Assembly (NCBI GenBank): GCA_964535575.1
Contig: CAZHTC010000003.1
Coordinates: 62,001-126,000, forward strand
Direction of reading: 5' to 3'
Length of the DNA: 64,000 bases
Origin: JAGPCK01 sp964535575
Lineage (GTDB): Bacteria > Bacteroidota > Bacteroidia > UKL13-3
The position numbers and the translations under genes were made by a program. Shown here piece by piece: positions 1-9,678 of the stretch (position 1 is its first letter; each line of letters begins with the position of its first letter). The notes under the pieces were generated by a model, which did no database searches, was not told the origin of the DNA, and saw only the letters and a list, made by a program, of their open reading frames with translations.

Positions 1-446
1 AAAAAGCGTTTAACCTATCGATACCTAAGAATGCTACCAATACCACCAATTTTGTGCGGATAAAAGATTACGCTTCTATTTTCCGAATCCTGTTTAATTC
101 ATCCTACCTGAATAAGGCGATGTCGGAAAGGGCACTTACCCTGTTATCTCATTCGCTTTATAAAAACGGTATTCGGGCCGGAATCCCCGATTCAATAGAT
201 GTGGCGCATAAATACGGCATCAGAGATGTACATGATGCCTCAGGTGCATTACGCGAAGGTTATCAGCTGCACCATTTCGGAATAGTATATTACCCCGGAA
301 AACCATTTTTAATAGGCATCATGACCCGCGGAGGAACCAAGGAAACTAAAGAACAACTTGTGCGCGATCTTACCGCTATTACATTTAAAAATATCGACCG
401 GCAACTTAAAACTCCGCATACCGTTATAGCGATTGAAAAGCACTAA
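1..446 (+). CDS. Serine hydrolase, beta-lactamase class A-like, C-terminal part
   Basis: The reading frame is open from base 3, so the start lies upstream of the window and only about 147 C-terminal residues are seen. The segment RIKDYASIFRILFNSSYLNK, a later GIPDSIDVAHKYG stretch and the end segment HHFGIVYYPGKPFLIGIMTRG-like strand fit the back half of class A beta-lactamase-fold serine hydrolases common in Bacteroidota. The catalytic SxxK would be upstream. These enzymes are usually exported, but no signal peptide can be checked here. The end overlaps the 3' end of the convergent ettA by 4 bp. A peptidase or other PBP-fold role cannot be excluded. Confidence 0.7.
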   Translation, partial: KAFNLSIPKNATNTTNFVRIKDYASIFRILFNSSYLNKAMSERALTLLSHSLYKNGIRAGIPDSIDVAHKYGIRDVHDASGALREGYQLHHFGIVYYPGKPFLIGIMTRGGTKETKEQLVRDLTAITFKNIDRQLKTPHTVIAIEKH

Positions 447-2119
447 GCTTTCAGCATGTTTTTAAAACGCACCCGGTGAGGTTGTGTATCGCCTAGGCGT
501 TGTTTTTTGTTCTCTTCGTATTCACTATAATTTCCTTCAAAGAAATATACCTGAGAGTTGCCCTCAAAAGCAAGGATATGGGTAGCAATGCGGTCGATAA
601 ACCATCGGTCGTGCGAAATAACTACTGCGCAACCTGCAAAGTTTTCAATAGCTTCTTCCAGAGCACGCAAGGTATTTACGTCAATATCGTTGGTGGGTTC
701 GTCAAGCAGTAATACGTTGCCGCCTTCTTTCAATGTCATTGCCAAATGCACCCGGTTACGTTCCCCGCCCGATAATACACCCACTTTTTTACTTTGATCT
801 GTACCGCTGAAATTAAACTTTGAGATATACGCCCGTGCATTAAACTGTTTTCCTCCCACCAGCATGGTTTCGGTTCCTCCCGAAATAACTTCGAAAACCG
901 ATTTTTCAGGCAACAAGTCTTTATGCGATTGATCCACGTAAGCAATTTTTACCGTTTCGCCTACTTTAAATGTTCCGGTATCGGGTTTTTCAAGTCCCAT
1001 CATCATTCGGAACAAGGTGGTTTTACCTACTCCGTTCGGACCGATGATTCCCACAATTCCTCCTTTGGGAAGGGAGAAACTCAGATTTTCATAAAGCAGT
1101 TTATTGCCATATGATTTACTAACGTTTTGTGCTTCTATAACCACATCTCCCAACCGGGGCCCGGCAGGAATAAAAATTTCAAGTTGTTGTTCTTTGTCCT
1201 TCTGTTCTTCGCCCAATAGTTTTTCATAGGCAGTTAAACGGGCTTTTTGTTTTGCATGACGCGCTTTGGGAGCCATTCTAACCCATTCCAACTCGCGTTC
1301 CAGGGTTCGGGCCCGTTTGCTTTCCTGCTTTTCTTCCTGTGCTAGTCGTTTTTGTTTTTGTTCCAGCCAGCTGGTATAATTTCCTTTCCATGGAATGCCT
1401 TCCCCGCGGTCAAGTTCCAGAATCCATCCGGCAACATTGTCCAGAAAATAACGGTCGTGGGTTACAGCAATAACAGTTCCGGGGAAATTTTTAAGATATT
1501 GCTCCAGCCAGTCAACCGATTCGGCATCGAGGTGATTGGTGGGTTCGTCAAGCAACAATATATCGGGATTACTCAATAACAAACGGCACAGGGCTACGCG
1601 TCTGCGCTCCCCTCCCGACAAAATGTTAACAGGAGTGTCGGCATCAGGGCAGCGCAATGCATCCATGGCTTTTTCAAGTTTATTATCAAGTTCCCATGCA
1701 TCCAATTGCTCCAGTTTTTCCATGAGGGTAGCCTGTTTGTCTAACAGTTTATTCATGGCTTCATCACTCATGGGTTCAGCTAATTTGTTATTTACGTCAT
1801 CAAATTCAGCCAGCAAGTCTGTAATATGTTTTACTCCTTCGCGCACCACCTCAATCACGGTTTTGGTTTCATCCAGTTGAGGTTCCTGTTCCTGAAACCC
1901 TATTTTATAGGTTCCGTCAAAAACTACTTCACCATTGAAGTTTTTATCAATACCGGCAATAATGCGTAGCAAACTCGATTTTCCGGCACCGTTTAAACCA
2001 AGTACTCCTATTTTGGCTCCATAAAAAAAGGAAAGGTAAATATCCTTGAGAACCTGTTTATTGGGCGGGTAGATTTTGCTAACCCCGGCCATTGAGAAGA
2101 TGATTTTATGATCGCTCAT
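443..2119 (-). CDS. ettA: Energy-dependent translational throttle protein EttA (ABC-F)
   Basis: A 558-residue twin ABC-ATPase without membrane segments, matching the usual EttA length of about 555. The first cassette has Walker A GLNGAGKSS near residue 43, signature LSGGERRRVALCRLLL and Walker B DEPTNHLD. The second has GPNGVGKTT, LSGGERNRVHLAMTL and DEPTNDID. A charged linker of about 80 residues (KQKRLAQEEKQESKRARTL) lies between them. EttA binds the ribosomal E site and gates the first peptide bond according to ATP/ADP level. It is transcribed alone and is convergent with the serine hydrolase. Other ABC-F members are possible, but the N-terminal KIYPPNKQVLKDIYLSFF is typical of EttA. Confidence 0.93.
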   Translation of the reverse strand: MSDHKIIFSMAGVSKIYPPNKQVLKDIYLSFFYGAKIGVLGLNGAGKSSLLRIIAGIDKNFNGEVVFDGTYKIGFQEQEPQLDETKTVIEVVREGVKHITDLLAEFDDVNNKLAEPMSDEAMNKLLDKQATLMEKLEQLDAWELDNKLEKAMDALRCPDADTPVNILSGGERRRVALCRLLLSNPDILLLDEPTNHLDAESVDWLEQYLKNFPGTVIAVTHDRYFLDNVAGWILELDRGEGIPWKGNYTSWLEQKQKRLAQEEKQESKRARTLERELEWVRMAPKARHAKQKARLTAYEKLLGEEQKDKEQQLEIFIPAGPRLGDVVIEAQNVSKSYGNKLLYENLSFSLPKGGIVGIIGPNGVGKTTLFRMMMGLEKPDTGTFKVGETVKIAYVDQSHKDLLPEKSVFEVISGGTETMLVGGKQFNARAYISKFNFSGTDQSKKVGVLSGGERNRVHLAMTLKEGGNVLLLDEPTNDIDVNTLRALEEAIENFAGCAVVISHDRWFIDRIATHILAFEGNSQVYFFEGNYSEYEENKKQRLGDTQPHRVRFKNMLKA

Positions 2120-2195
2120 ACCATGTGTTTATAAAAAGAGGTCAAATATCAGCATTTATAAAACAAAAATCATAAATCTGATTGGTAGAAATGTA

Positions 2196-2203
2196 TAACT
2201 TTG
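2196..2203 (+). promoter_or_regulatory. Bacteroidota -7 element TAACTTTG
   Basis: TAACTTTG fits the Bacteroidota -7 consensus TAnnTTTG and lies 29 bp before the ATG of the T9SS surface protein at 2233. No well-spaced -33 TTTG is obvious, so the call is tentative. Confidence 0.4.
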
Positions 2204-2232
2204 TTTCAGGATTTTAAAAATAAGCAGGGGGA

Positions 2233-5200
2233 ATGCGGTTCAGCATACGTATAGGTTGGTTAGTGGTACTTTTGGTTAATACTTTTCAGAGTAGGGCTAC
2301 CCACTTAATGGGAAGCGATTTAACTTACACCTGCAGCAATGATACGGTTACATTCACACTAAAAGTTTATCGGGATTGTAACGGAGTGGCTTTAACCGGA
2401 ACGCAGGTACTCAACCTGAAAGGGGGAGCCGTGAATACCAATTTAAATCTTGCGTTTATTTCTAAACGGGATATTACTCCGGTTTGCGAGTCAAAAATCA
2501 GCACCTGCAAACCGGGCGGAAATGTTTCCTACGGATTTGAAGAACATATTTTCAGAGGGAAATTCTTTTTTGGAACAACACCCTACAACAGTGTTTGTGC
2601 GTGGAGGGTAAGCTGGACTAACTCGGCCCGAAATTTAAACATTACCACAGGTCAGTCCGGTCAGAATTATTATACCTACACGGTATTCGACCGTTGCCTG
2701 GCTCCTTGCAACAACGCCCCCGTATTCAGCGATGCACCGGTTTCGGTAATATGTCAGGGGTATCCTCAGTACATCAACATGAGTGCTATTGATACGCTTG
2801 ATGGAGGAGGTGATTCCCTCAGTTATCATCTGGATACAGCCTGGCAGGCGCTAAATGTAATGTGTACCTATACAAGCCCGTTTTCACCAATGGCGCCTAT
2901 CAGTTCTTTTGTTACGGTAAAAGTTGATTCCATTTCGGGAACCTTAAACCTGATTCCATCGGTTCAAAATCAGCAGGCCGTTTTGGTGGTAGCGGTAAAA
3001 GAATGGAGAAAAGTGGGTGGAATTTACCGGCTGATAAGTGTTATAAGGCGCGATATTCAGGTATTGGTGGATTATTGCGGAACCAATAGTCCTCCTATTC
3101 TTCCATCTATTGCTACGCAAACGGTTTGCCCCGGAACTCAGATTTGTTTCACCATCTCACCCAATGATGCGAATGCAAACGATTCGGTATCGTTAAGGTG
3201 GAGCAGTAATATTTCGGGCGGAACTTTTACCACAGCTTATACTAAGCCGGGTAAACCCTATGTACAGGAAGGAACGTTTTGCTGGACACCAACCAATGCC
3301 CAGATTAAAACCAGTCCTTATTATTTTGCCGTACTGGCCAGAGATAATGCCTGCGATTTTAATCTCTACTCAACGCGTACCTATTATGTTCGGGTAAAGG
3401 AGCAGGCCATTGCCGCTATCAGTCCGGTGGGGCCGGTAAGTATTATTTCGGGCGATAGTGTACTGCTAACCGCTACTACACCTGCAACAGGTTATACGTA
3501 TCAGTGGTTTAGAAACGGAAGTGTTATTTCGGGGGTTGCATCCAATACCTATTATGCCAAACAAAACGGTGTTTACCGTGTGGTAATTAACACTACCGAT
3601 AATTGTCCCGACACTTCCAATGCGGTGACTGTAGATTATGTTACCTCCATCAGCAGTTATCCGTATTATGAGTCATTTGAAGGATCAACTGCAAATGGCT
3701 GGACCACTTCAGGCACCAATAATTCATGGCAGTGGGGCACGCCATCGGCTGCAGCCAAACCCAATATTGGAACAACTGTGGCTAATGGGGCTAAAGCATG
3801 GTACACCAATCTTACAGGTAATTATGCCAACAGCCAGCTTTCTTACCTCACCTCACCGATATTTGATATGTCGGCCGCATTTGGTGCCACCAATCCTGTA
3901 TTGTCGTTTAATTTTATACGCAGGTTGCCTGTAGCAGGAAGTGATTTGCTTTGGGTAGAATATAAAGACGGAGCATCGTGGATTAAACTGGGAGTATCAG
4001 GAAGCGGAACCAATTGGTATGATGCGGCAAGTACCCAAACATGGGACGGGCAAAGAACAAAATGGCATGTGGCCAGTTACGTTATTCCACTTAATACCAT
4101 AACAAATAAAAGTGCGGTACAAATACGATTTGTATTTTCTACCAATGCCTCCGTTAACAATGAAGGAGTAGGAATTGATGATATTCATATTCACAGCAAT
4201 GAGCCCATATGGACTTCCGCCACCAGTATTACCAATCAGAAACAACGCAGCACCGGAACGAACACGTGGATTAATTTTTCATCGGGCGGAGGGCGCCTTA
4301 TTTCTATAAAAGATAATGGATTTTATCTCGATACAGTTACGGTAAATTGTTATCGCAACACCGGTGCAGTGCGCAGTGTGAATGCGGGCGGACTTCAGTA
4401 CTACCTTGACCGCAACTGGGTGATACGAACAAAAAATGCACCTTCAGTTCCAATCACAGTTCGTTTGTATCTGACCGATGCCGAATTTCAGGCATTAGAT
4501 GCCGTTGACCCGGTTATTAACGATATTAAACGAATGGGCATTACCAAATACAGCGGGGCCAACCAGGATAATCTGTTATCAAATAATACCACCATTGGGT
4601 CGGCTATTTTTATTTCCCCCGACAATATCACTTCGGTATTGCCATATTACAACGGATATATAGTGGAGTTTAACGTGAATAGTTTCTCCGAATTCTGGAT
4701 TAATGGCGGAACGGCAGGCATGAATCAACCTTTGCCGGTAGAGTTTATCAGTTTTGATGCAAAACGAATGGGTGATAACGCGTTTTTAACGTGGTCCACC
4801 GCATGGGAGAGCAATAATGAACGCTACGAAATAGAACGAAGCAATTTTTCTTTGGATAATTTTTCGAAAACCGGAGAAGTGCCTGGTAAAGGTTTTGCCA
4901 ACACCGTTTCTTCATATGAATTTACTGATGCAAATGTTCCATTCAGCGGCCCGGTATATTACCGCCTCAAACAGGTAGACCAAGACGGAGCATTCCGGTA
5001 TTCAACGGTGCGGGTGGTTGATTTTGGGAGTACACTGCCCGAGGTTACGTTAGTTCCCAATCCGTTTAGTAAATATTTAAACCTGAACATGTGGATGCCG
5101 GTAGCACAACAGGCAGTTCTTCAACTTACCGACATGAACGGAACGGTGGTAAAACAGATAAATGTTAAACTGAATGAAGGAGAAAACAAACTGGAAGTAG

Positions 5201-5292
5201 TTTCAGAGAATATGCTGATCCCTTCAGGGTTTTACGTACTCACCATTCAAACTTCACAGGGATTGTATCGCTACAAAGTGATACGTAATTAA
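2233..5292 (+). CDS. Large T9SS-secreted surface protein with Ig-like and MAM-like domains
   Basis: A 1019-residue exported protein. An N-terminal hydrophobic signal (IRIGWLVVLLVNTFQS) is followed by a Cys-containing region (residues about 25-290) with YTCSNDTVTFTLKVYRDCNG. There follow an Ig-like segment around 400-470 (LTATTPATGYTYQWFRNGS), a jelly-roll/MAM-like segment around 478-655 that opens with YYESFEGSTANGWTT and includes GVGIDDIHIHS, and a type A T9SS sorting domain at about 940-1019 (VTLVPNPFSKYLNLNMW ... GFYVLTIQTSQGLYRYKVIRN). The protein is therefore probably delivered to the outer surface by T9SS and anchored or released there. The substrate is unknown; adhesion is a reasonable guess from the repeated beta domains. 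It is monocistronic and convergent with the metallophosphoesterase, whose stop abuts. Confidence 0.85.
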   Translation: MRFSIRIGWLVVLLVNTFQSRATHLMGSDLTYTCSNDTVTFTLKVYRDCNGVALTGTQVLNLKGGAVNTNLNLAFISKRDITPVCESKISTCKPGGNVSYGFEEHIFRGKFFFGTTPYNSVCAWRVSWTNSARNLNITTGQSGQNYYTYTVFDRCLAPCNNAPVFSDAPVSVICQGYPQYINMSAIDTLDGGGDSLSYHLDTAWQALNVMCTYTSPFSPMAPISSFVTVKVDSISGTLNLIPSVQNQQAVLVVAVKEWRKVGGIYRLISVIRRDIQVLVDYCGTNSPPILPSIATQTVCPGTQICFTISPNDANANDSVSLRWSSNISGGTFTTAYTKPGKPYVQEGTFCWTPTNAQIKTSPYYFAVLARDNACDFNLYSTRTYYVRVKEQAIAAISPVGPVSIISGDSVLLTATTPATGYTYQWFRNGSVISGVASNTYYAKQNGVYRVVINTTDNCPDTSNAVTVDYVTSISSYPYYESFEGSTANGWTTSGTNNSWQWGTPSAAAKPNIGTTVANGAKAWYTNLTGNYANSQLSYLTSPIFDMSAAFGATNPVLSFNFIRRLPVAGSDLLWVEYKDGASWIKLGVSGSGTNWYDAASTQTWDGQRTKWHVASYVIPLNTITNKSAVQIRFVFSTNASVNNEGVGIDDIHIHSNEPIWTSATSITNQKQRSTGTNTWINFSSGGGRLISIKDNGFYLDTVTVNCYRNTGAVRSVNAGGLQYYLDRNWVIRTKNAPSVPITVRLYLTDAEFQALDAVDPVINDIKRMGITKYSGANQDNLLSNNTTIGSAIFISPDNITSVLPYYNGYIVEFNVNSFSEFWINGGTAGMNQPLPVEFISFDAKRMGDNAFLTWSTAWESNNERYEIERSNFSLDNFSKTGEVPGKGFANTVSSYEFTDANVPFSGPVYYRLKQVDQDGAFRYSTVRVVDFGSTLPEVTLVPNPFSKYLNLNMWMPVAQQAVLQLTDMNGTVVKQINVKLNEGENKLEVVSENMLIPSGFYVLTIQTSQGLYRYKVIRN

Positions 5293-6576
5293 TCAGGCTT
5301 TTTTAAGCGTAAACAAAGTAATTTCAGGAAGGATTCCTACACGCCCCGGATAACCAATAAACCCAAACCCGCGGTTTACATACAATTTTTGTTTTCCTTC
5401 TTCATACAACCCTGCCCATTGTTTATACATATACTGCGAAGGGCTCCATTTAAATCCGCCTATTTCAATACCGAATTGCATACCATGTGTGTGTCCGGCA
5501 AACATCACATCAATATCCGGATGATTTTTTCTTACCACGGCATCCCAGTGCGAAGGATCGTGTGAGAGTAATAGTTTTACCGGCACTTTTTCCATCCCAA
5601 GTTGTGCTTTTTCTATATCTCCCAATCGTTGAAAACGACCGCGGTCGCCCCAGTTTTCTACTCCTATCAATCCTATTTTTTGTCCGTGTACAGCGAGTGT
5701 TTCATGCTCATTTCGCATCAGTCGCCAACCAAGATCTTTATGTATGGTGCATAAATCATCCAGATTTTTCTTTTTAGCTTCAGGGCTTTCCCAACTGGTA
5801 ACATAATCTCCGTAGTCATGATTTCCCAGGGTTGAAAATACACCCATCGGAGCTTTAATATGCCCAAAGATATCCATGTACTCCACAGCCTCCGAAGCCA
5901 CATTATTTACCATATCACCCGTAAAGAAAATTAAATCGGCTTTTTGTTCCATGATCATATCAATGCCTTTTTTCACGGCATCTTTATCAAAAAAACTTCC
6001 TGAATGAATATCCGATATCTGAATAATTTTTAATCCGTCAAAATATTCTGGCAAATTAGGGAGCAGCAATGTTTCTCTCCTCAATTTATAATCATATGCG
6101 CCTTTTACAATGCCTTTGGTAAGCATTAGGAATGGAATTCCACCTGCTACCAGGCCCGTTTGTGTTAAAAATTTAGAACGCGAAATTTTGTGTTCACTTT
6201 CATTTTGCACTTCGGCTGCATTCGGGGTCTGGGGTTTAATAAACCCGGTTTTAAGTAAGAGCCAATGAAAAAAACGTTTGATATCATCCGCAAATAAAAA
6301 TGGAAGTGCAATGGATTTAGAAAAGTAAGTAATCACCAGCAGCGCCATGTAATAATTACGGAAAAGTTTATTTACTTCAAGTGCCGGAATAAGTATATAC
6401 AGCAAACTACCGAGGATAAAAATGGCCGGAACACTCCAGAAAATACGTTTCACCCTTTGTTTTCGGGTGACAGTTGAATTTCTCAACAACCGTTTTATTC
6501 CCTGCCATAAATAGCCGTCAATAGCCATTACAAATGCAATGGTTCCAAATAGTAATCGTAATTTAAAAGCAATCAT
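5293..6576 (-). CDS. Membrane-anchored calcineurin-like metallophosphoesterase
   Basis: 427 residues. The N-terminal third carries hydrophobic segments (about 5-20, 45-65 and 75-97), and the C-terminal part is a metallophosphoesterase. Metal-ligand motifs are visible in order: ISDIHSG (D and H), FTGDMVNN, LGNHDYGD, LLSHDPSHWD and FAGHTHGMQFG. This is the YkuE/YaeI-like layout known from membrane-bound enzymes acting on lipid-linked phosphates such as UDP-diacylglucosamine. The catalytic domain is preceded by a helix with a twin-G hydrophobic segment (GLVAGGIPFLML). The substrate here is unproven. It diverges from mtgA, with about 120 bp of AT-rich spacer between them. Confidence 0.85.
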   Translation of the reverse strand: MIAFKLRLLFGTIAFVMAIDGYLWQGIKRLLRNSTVTRKQRVKRIFWSVPAIFILGSLLYILIPALEVNKLFRNYYMALLVITYFSKSIALPFLFADDIKRFFHWLLLKTGFIKPQTPNAAEVQNESEHKISRSKFLTQTGLVAGGIPFLMLTKGIVKGAYDYKLRRETLLLPNLPEYFDGLKIIQISDIHSGSFFDKDAVKKGIDMIMEQKADLIFFTGDMVNNVASEAVEYMDIFGHIKAPMGVFSTLGNHDYGDYVTSWESPEAKKKNLDDLCTIHKDLGWRLMRNEHETLAVHGQKIGLIGVENWGDRGRFQRLGDIEKAQLGMEKVPVKLLLSHDPSHWDAVVRKNHPDIDVMFAGHTHGMQFGIEIGGFKWSPSQYMYKQWAGLYEEGKQKLYVNRGFGFIGYPGRVGILPEITLFTLKKA

Positions 6577-6697
6577 TTTTTTTCTGTTTCGCGGTTCTTT
6601 TGTTTATTCCCATTCGCCTTTTATAACCTGCGTAAATTTGCATGGTACGCATATCTGGTTATTTTTGCGCAAAGTTAATCAGTAAACCGGGCTTCGG

Positions 6698-7453
6698 GTG
6701 GCAAAGCAGCAAAAGAACAGTAAAAAATCGGCAGGTGGTTTTTTAAAACAGGTAAAACGCTGGATTAGGTTCCTGTTAATTCTGCATATTCAATGGAGCC
6801 TTATTTTTATTTGCCTGTATCGGGTTATTCCGGTTCCGGTTACACCGCTGCATATGATCAGGTTGTTTGAAGAAAATAAAACCGATAAAGAACGTAAAAT
6901 AGATAAAAGCTGGCGTTCGCTGAATGACATGTCGCCCAATATGCCGCTGGCAGTGGTAACCTCTGAGGATCCGATGTTTTTTACACACCATGGTTTTGAT
7001 TTTGAACAGATAAAAAACTCACTGGAGAGCAATATTGAAAAGGGGAAAAAGTTAAGGGGAGCCAGCACCATCAGCCAGCAAACGGCAAAAAATCTTTTTT
7101 TGTGGCCTTCGCGCAGCTGGATTCGCAAAGGTATTGAAGTGTATTTTACTGTATTGATGGAGGCTTGCTGGAACAAACGCAGGATATTGGAAGTGTACCT
7201 CAACATTATTGAAATGGGCGATGGTATTTACGGAACAGAAGCAGCTGCGCAAAATTATTTTCACAAAAGCAGCGAAAAACTTACCAAAGGAGAAGCGGCA
7301 CTCATAGCGGCCGTTTTGCCCAATCCGCGCAGGTGGCACCCTGATGCACCTACTCCTTTTATCCGCAAAAAGCAGCTAAAAATTGTGCGGTATATGAAGT
7401 TTGTGGATATGAGTCCGCTTACCGTATTGAAAAACGAGGAAGCAAAACCATAG
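6698..7453 (+). CDS. mtgA: Monofunctional biosynthetic peptidoglycan transglycosylase
   Basis: 251 residues with a single N-terminal membrane segment (about 24-44, FLLILHIQWSLIFICLYRVI) and one GT51 glycosyltransferase domain. Visible GT51 motifs are VTSEDPMFFTHHGFD with the catalytic Glu, LRGASTISQQTAKNLFLWPS and KRRILEVYLNIIEMGDGIYG. There is no transpeptidase domain, so this is MtgA rather than a class A PBP. It polymerises lipid II into glycan chains. The start is GTG. Two TAnnTTTG-type boxes occur upstream (TAAATTTG at 6633 and TATTTTTG at 6660). surE follows 46 bp downstream with its own promoter. Confidence 0.93.
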   Translation: MAKQQKNSKKSAGGFLKQVKRWIRFLLILHIQWSLIFICLYRVIPVPVTPLHMIRLFEENKTDKERKIDKSWRSLNDMSPNMPLAVVTSEDPMFFTHHGFDFEQIKNSLESNIEKGKKLRGASTISQQTAKNLFLWPSRSWIRKGIEVYFTVLMEACWNKRRILEVYLNIIEMGDGIYGTEAAAQNYFHKSSEKLTKGEAALIAAVLPNPRRWHPDAPTPFIRKKQLKIVRYMKFVDMSPLTVLKNEEAKP

Positions 7454-7486
7454 TGGAGCATTGGTGATTTGCGCGGCAATACTGCC

Positions 7487-7494
7487 TATATTTG
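7487..7494 (+). promoter_or_regulatory. -7 element TATATTTG of the surE operon
   Basis: TATATTTG ends only 5 bp before the surE ATG. With the usual Bacteroidota spacing from the -7 box to the transcript start, the mRNA would be leaderless or nearly so. Possible -33 elements are TTG at 7461 or TTTG at 7468. Confidence 0.55.
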
Positions 7495-7499
7495 CAGCC

Positions 7500-8276
7500 A
7501 TGTCGCATAAACCTTTAATTCTTGTTACCAACGATGATGGCATTACGGCTCCGGGCATACGTGCACTGGTAGAGGCTGTTGAACCATTGGGCGAAGTTGT
7601 GGTGGTGGCCCCCGATAGTCCTCAGTCGGCTATGGGACATGCGGTAACCATCAGCAAACCGCTGCGGTTGGATAAAATGCGTTCGGCAATTTATGGCAAG
7701 TTGCAGGCATATCAGTGTTCGGGTACTCCGGCCGATTGCGTTAAGTTAGCTGTTTCAAAAGTGTTGCATCGCAAACCCGATTTATTGGTTTCGGGTATTA
7801 ATCATGGCTCCAATTCATCTATCAATATCCTTTATTCGGGTACCATGAGTGCCGCAATGGAAGGGGGCATTGAAGGAATACAGTCGGTAGGATTTTCATT
7901 ACTCGATTTCAGTTACGATGCCGATTTTACCTATGCTAAAAAAGTGGCACACATCGTTAGTAAAAATATTCTTGCATCCGGACTTGCTCCCGGAACATTG
8001 CTCAATGTAAATATTCCGCGCGGAACTGAGGAAGAAATAAAAGGAATTAAAGTGTGCAGGCAGGCGCGTGCCAAATGGGAGGAGGAGTTTGACGAACGGA
8101 AAGACCCCAATGGCCGCACCTACTACTGGCTCACCGGAAAATTTGTGAATTACGATAAAGGGGAGGATACCGATGAATGGGCATTGCAAAACAAATTTGT
8201 TTCGGTAGTACCCGTGCATTTTGACCTTACCGCACACGAAAGTATTGCTAACTTAAACCAATGGAACTGGGAATGA
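7500..8276 (+). CDS. surE: 5'/3'-nucleotidase SurE
   Basis: 258 residues starting MSHKPLILVTNDDG. The Asp-Asp metal motif VTNDDGI is at residues 9-15, followed by PDSPQSAMGHAVTI, SGTPADCVK and the Asn ligand region SGINHGSN. SurE dephosphorylates nucleoside monophosphates in the cytoplasm. I chose the ATG at 7500, not the upstream in-frame GTG-like codons, because the family motif begins a few residues in and a -7 promoter box sits just before this ATG. It overlaps the small membrane protein downstream by 4 bp (ATGA). A surE-lpxB pairing is common in Bacteroidota. Confidence 0.95.
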   Translation: MSHKPLILVTNDDGITAPGIRALVEAVEPLGEVVVVAPDSPQSAMGHAVTISKPLRLDKMRSAIYGKLQAYQCSGTPADCVKLAVSKVLHRKPDLLVSGINHGSNSSINILYSGTMSAAMEGGIEGIQSVGFSLLDFSYDADFTYAKKVAHIVSKNILASGLAPGTLLNVNIPRGTEEEIKGIKVCRQARAKWEEEFDERKDPNGRTYYWLTGKFVNYDKGEDTDEWALQNKFVSVVPVHFDLTAHESIANLNQWNWE

Positions 8277-8557
8277 AACGAGATCACTTACTCACCGGGT
8301 TGATTCCCGGATTGATTATGCCCATGCTGATAGGTATCGGCTACTATTTTTATACATTTGGAATTGGTTCGTCCGAAAATTATTTAGATGTATTTATGCG
8401 TGAAGAAATGCTTTCGCCACTGCTCGCCATCGGGTGCTTTTTTAACCTGGTTATTTTTTTTGTGATGCTGCGTAAGTACATGGAACGAAGTGCGCAGGGA
8501 GTGGTAATGGCCACTATTCTTTACGGAGTGTGGATCATCGTTATGAAAATGTTCTGA
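8273..8557 (+). CDS. Small three-helix membrane protein between surE and lpxB
   Basis: 94 residues. Three hydrophobic stretches are visible: LLTGLIPGLIMPMLIGIGYY, LAIGCFFNLVIFFVMLR and VVMATILYGVWIIVMKM. An upstream in-frame ATG at 8261 would add four residues, but the ATG at 8273 gives the usual 4-bp overlap with the surE stop. Its own TGA at 8555-8557 shares one base with the lpxB ATG. Translational coupling to both neighbours suggests a role in envelope or lipid A metabolism, but I recognise no family and infer this from position only. Confidence 0.8.
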   Translation: MKRDHLLTGLIPGLIMPMLIGIGYYFYTFGIGSSENYLDVFMREEMLSPLLAIGCFFNLVIFFVMLRKYMERSAQGVVMATILYGVWIIVMKMF

Positions 8558-9678
8558 TGAAATATTACCTCATTGCCGGAGAAGCCTCGGGCGATTTGCA
8601 TGGTTCTAATTTGCTGCGCGAACTGAATCTTCAGGACACGCAGGCACAGTTTCGCGGCTTTGGGGGCGACCTCATGGAGCAACAGGGACTCGCACTTGTA
8701 AAACATTACCGTGAGCTCTCGTTCATGGGACTGATTGAGGTGATTAAAAACATTCGCAGCATTGCCAAAAATCTCGCATTGGCAAAAAAGGATTTACTCG
8801 ATTTTAAACCCGATGTACTTATTCTGATTGACTATCCCGGATTTAATTTACGTATGGCTGAGTTTGCCAAAGCAAATGGCATAAAAGTCATCTATTATAT
8901 CTCGCCCAAGTTATGGGCCTGGAAAGAATCGAGGGTAAAAAAAATAAAAGCTTTAGTGGATTTGCTGTTGCTTATCCTGCCATTTGAAAAGGATTTTTAC
9001 TTAAAGCACGGATACAAGCAAACGGTTTACGTAGGCAATCCGGTGGTAGATGCCGTGCAGGCGTTTGTCCCCGAAACTAATTTCAGGCAAAAACATGAGC
9101 TAAATGACAAACCCATTATTGCTCTTTTACCCGGCAGCCGGCTACACGAGCTGGAGCATATGTTGCCTGTTATGCTGCAAGTGGTACCTCATTTCCCCGA
9201 TCATGAATTTGTGATTGCCAAAGCACCCGGAATGGATGATGAGGTATATGAACGCTTGCTTCATGGCTTTCCGGTAAAGGCGGTAAAGGCTCACACCTAC
9301 GATTTGCTGTATGTGGCGCAAGGGGCTTTGGTTACCTCGGGCACCGCTACACTCGAAACGGCTTTGTTTCATGTGCCGCAGGTGGTGTGTTACAAAATCA
9401 GTGCGCTTACCTATGCCGTGGGAAAAAGGTTTGTGAAAATCAGTTTGTACAGCCTGCCCAATATTATTGCTGGCAAAGAAATTATACGCGAGCTGATACA
9501 AAGCGAACTCAACCTCGTCAATCTGGTGGATGAATTAAAGGCTGCACTACCTGGTGGAAACAAGCATCAAATCATAACAAATGGTTACCGGGAACTTCAT
9601 CAATTGCTTGGTACTGAAAACGCTTCGCAAAAGGCCTCAAAAAAAATACAGCAGTATTTGTCAGAAGGGACTTTCTGA
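8557..9678 (+). CDS. lpxB: Lipid-A-disaccharide synthase LpxB
   Basis: 373 residues, close to the usual length of about 380. It opens MKYYLIAGEASGDLHGSNLL, the GEASGD signature. Also visible are IDYPGFNLRMAE, KVIYYISPKLWAWKESR, YVGNPVVDAV, LLPGSRLHELEHM and VTSGTATLETALF. LpxB condenses UDP-2,3-diacylglucosamine with lipid X to form the lipid A disaccharide on the inner membrane face. The start at 8557 replaces an in-frame GTG 27 bp upstream because the GEASGD motif should lie near residue 10. The 3' end contains the promoter of the tRNA-Ala array. Confidence 0.96.
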   Translation: MKYYLIAGEASGDLHGSNLLRELNLQDTQAQFRGFGGDLMEQQGLALVKHYRELSFMGLIEVIKNIRSIAKNLALAKKDLLDFKPDVLILIDYPGFNLRMAEFAKANGIKVIYYISPKLWAWKESRVKKIKALVDLLLLILPFEKDFYLKHGYKQTVYVGNPVVDAVQAFVPETNFRQKHELNDKPIIALLPGSRLHELEHMLPVMLQVVPHFPDHEFVIAKAPGMDDEVYERLLHGFPVKAVKAHTYDLLYVAQGALVTSGTATLETALFHVPQVVCYKISALTYAVGKRFVKISLYSLPNIIAGKEIIRELIQSELNLVNLVDELKAALPGGNKHQIITNGYRELHQLLGTENASQKASKKIQQYLSEGTF

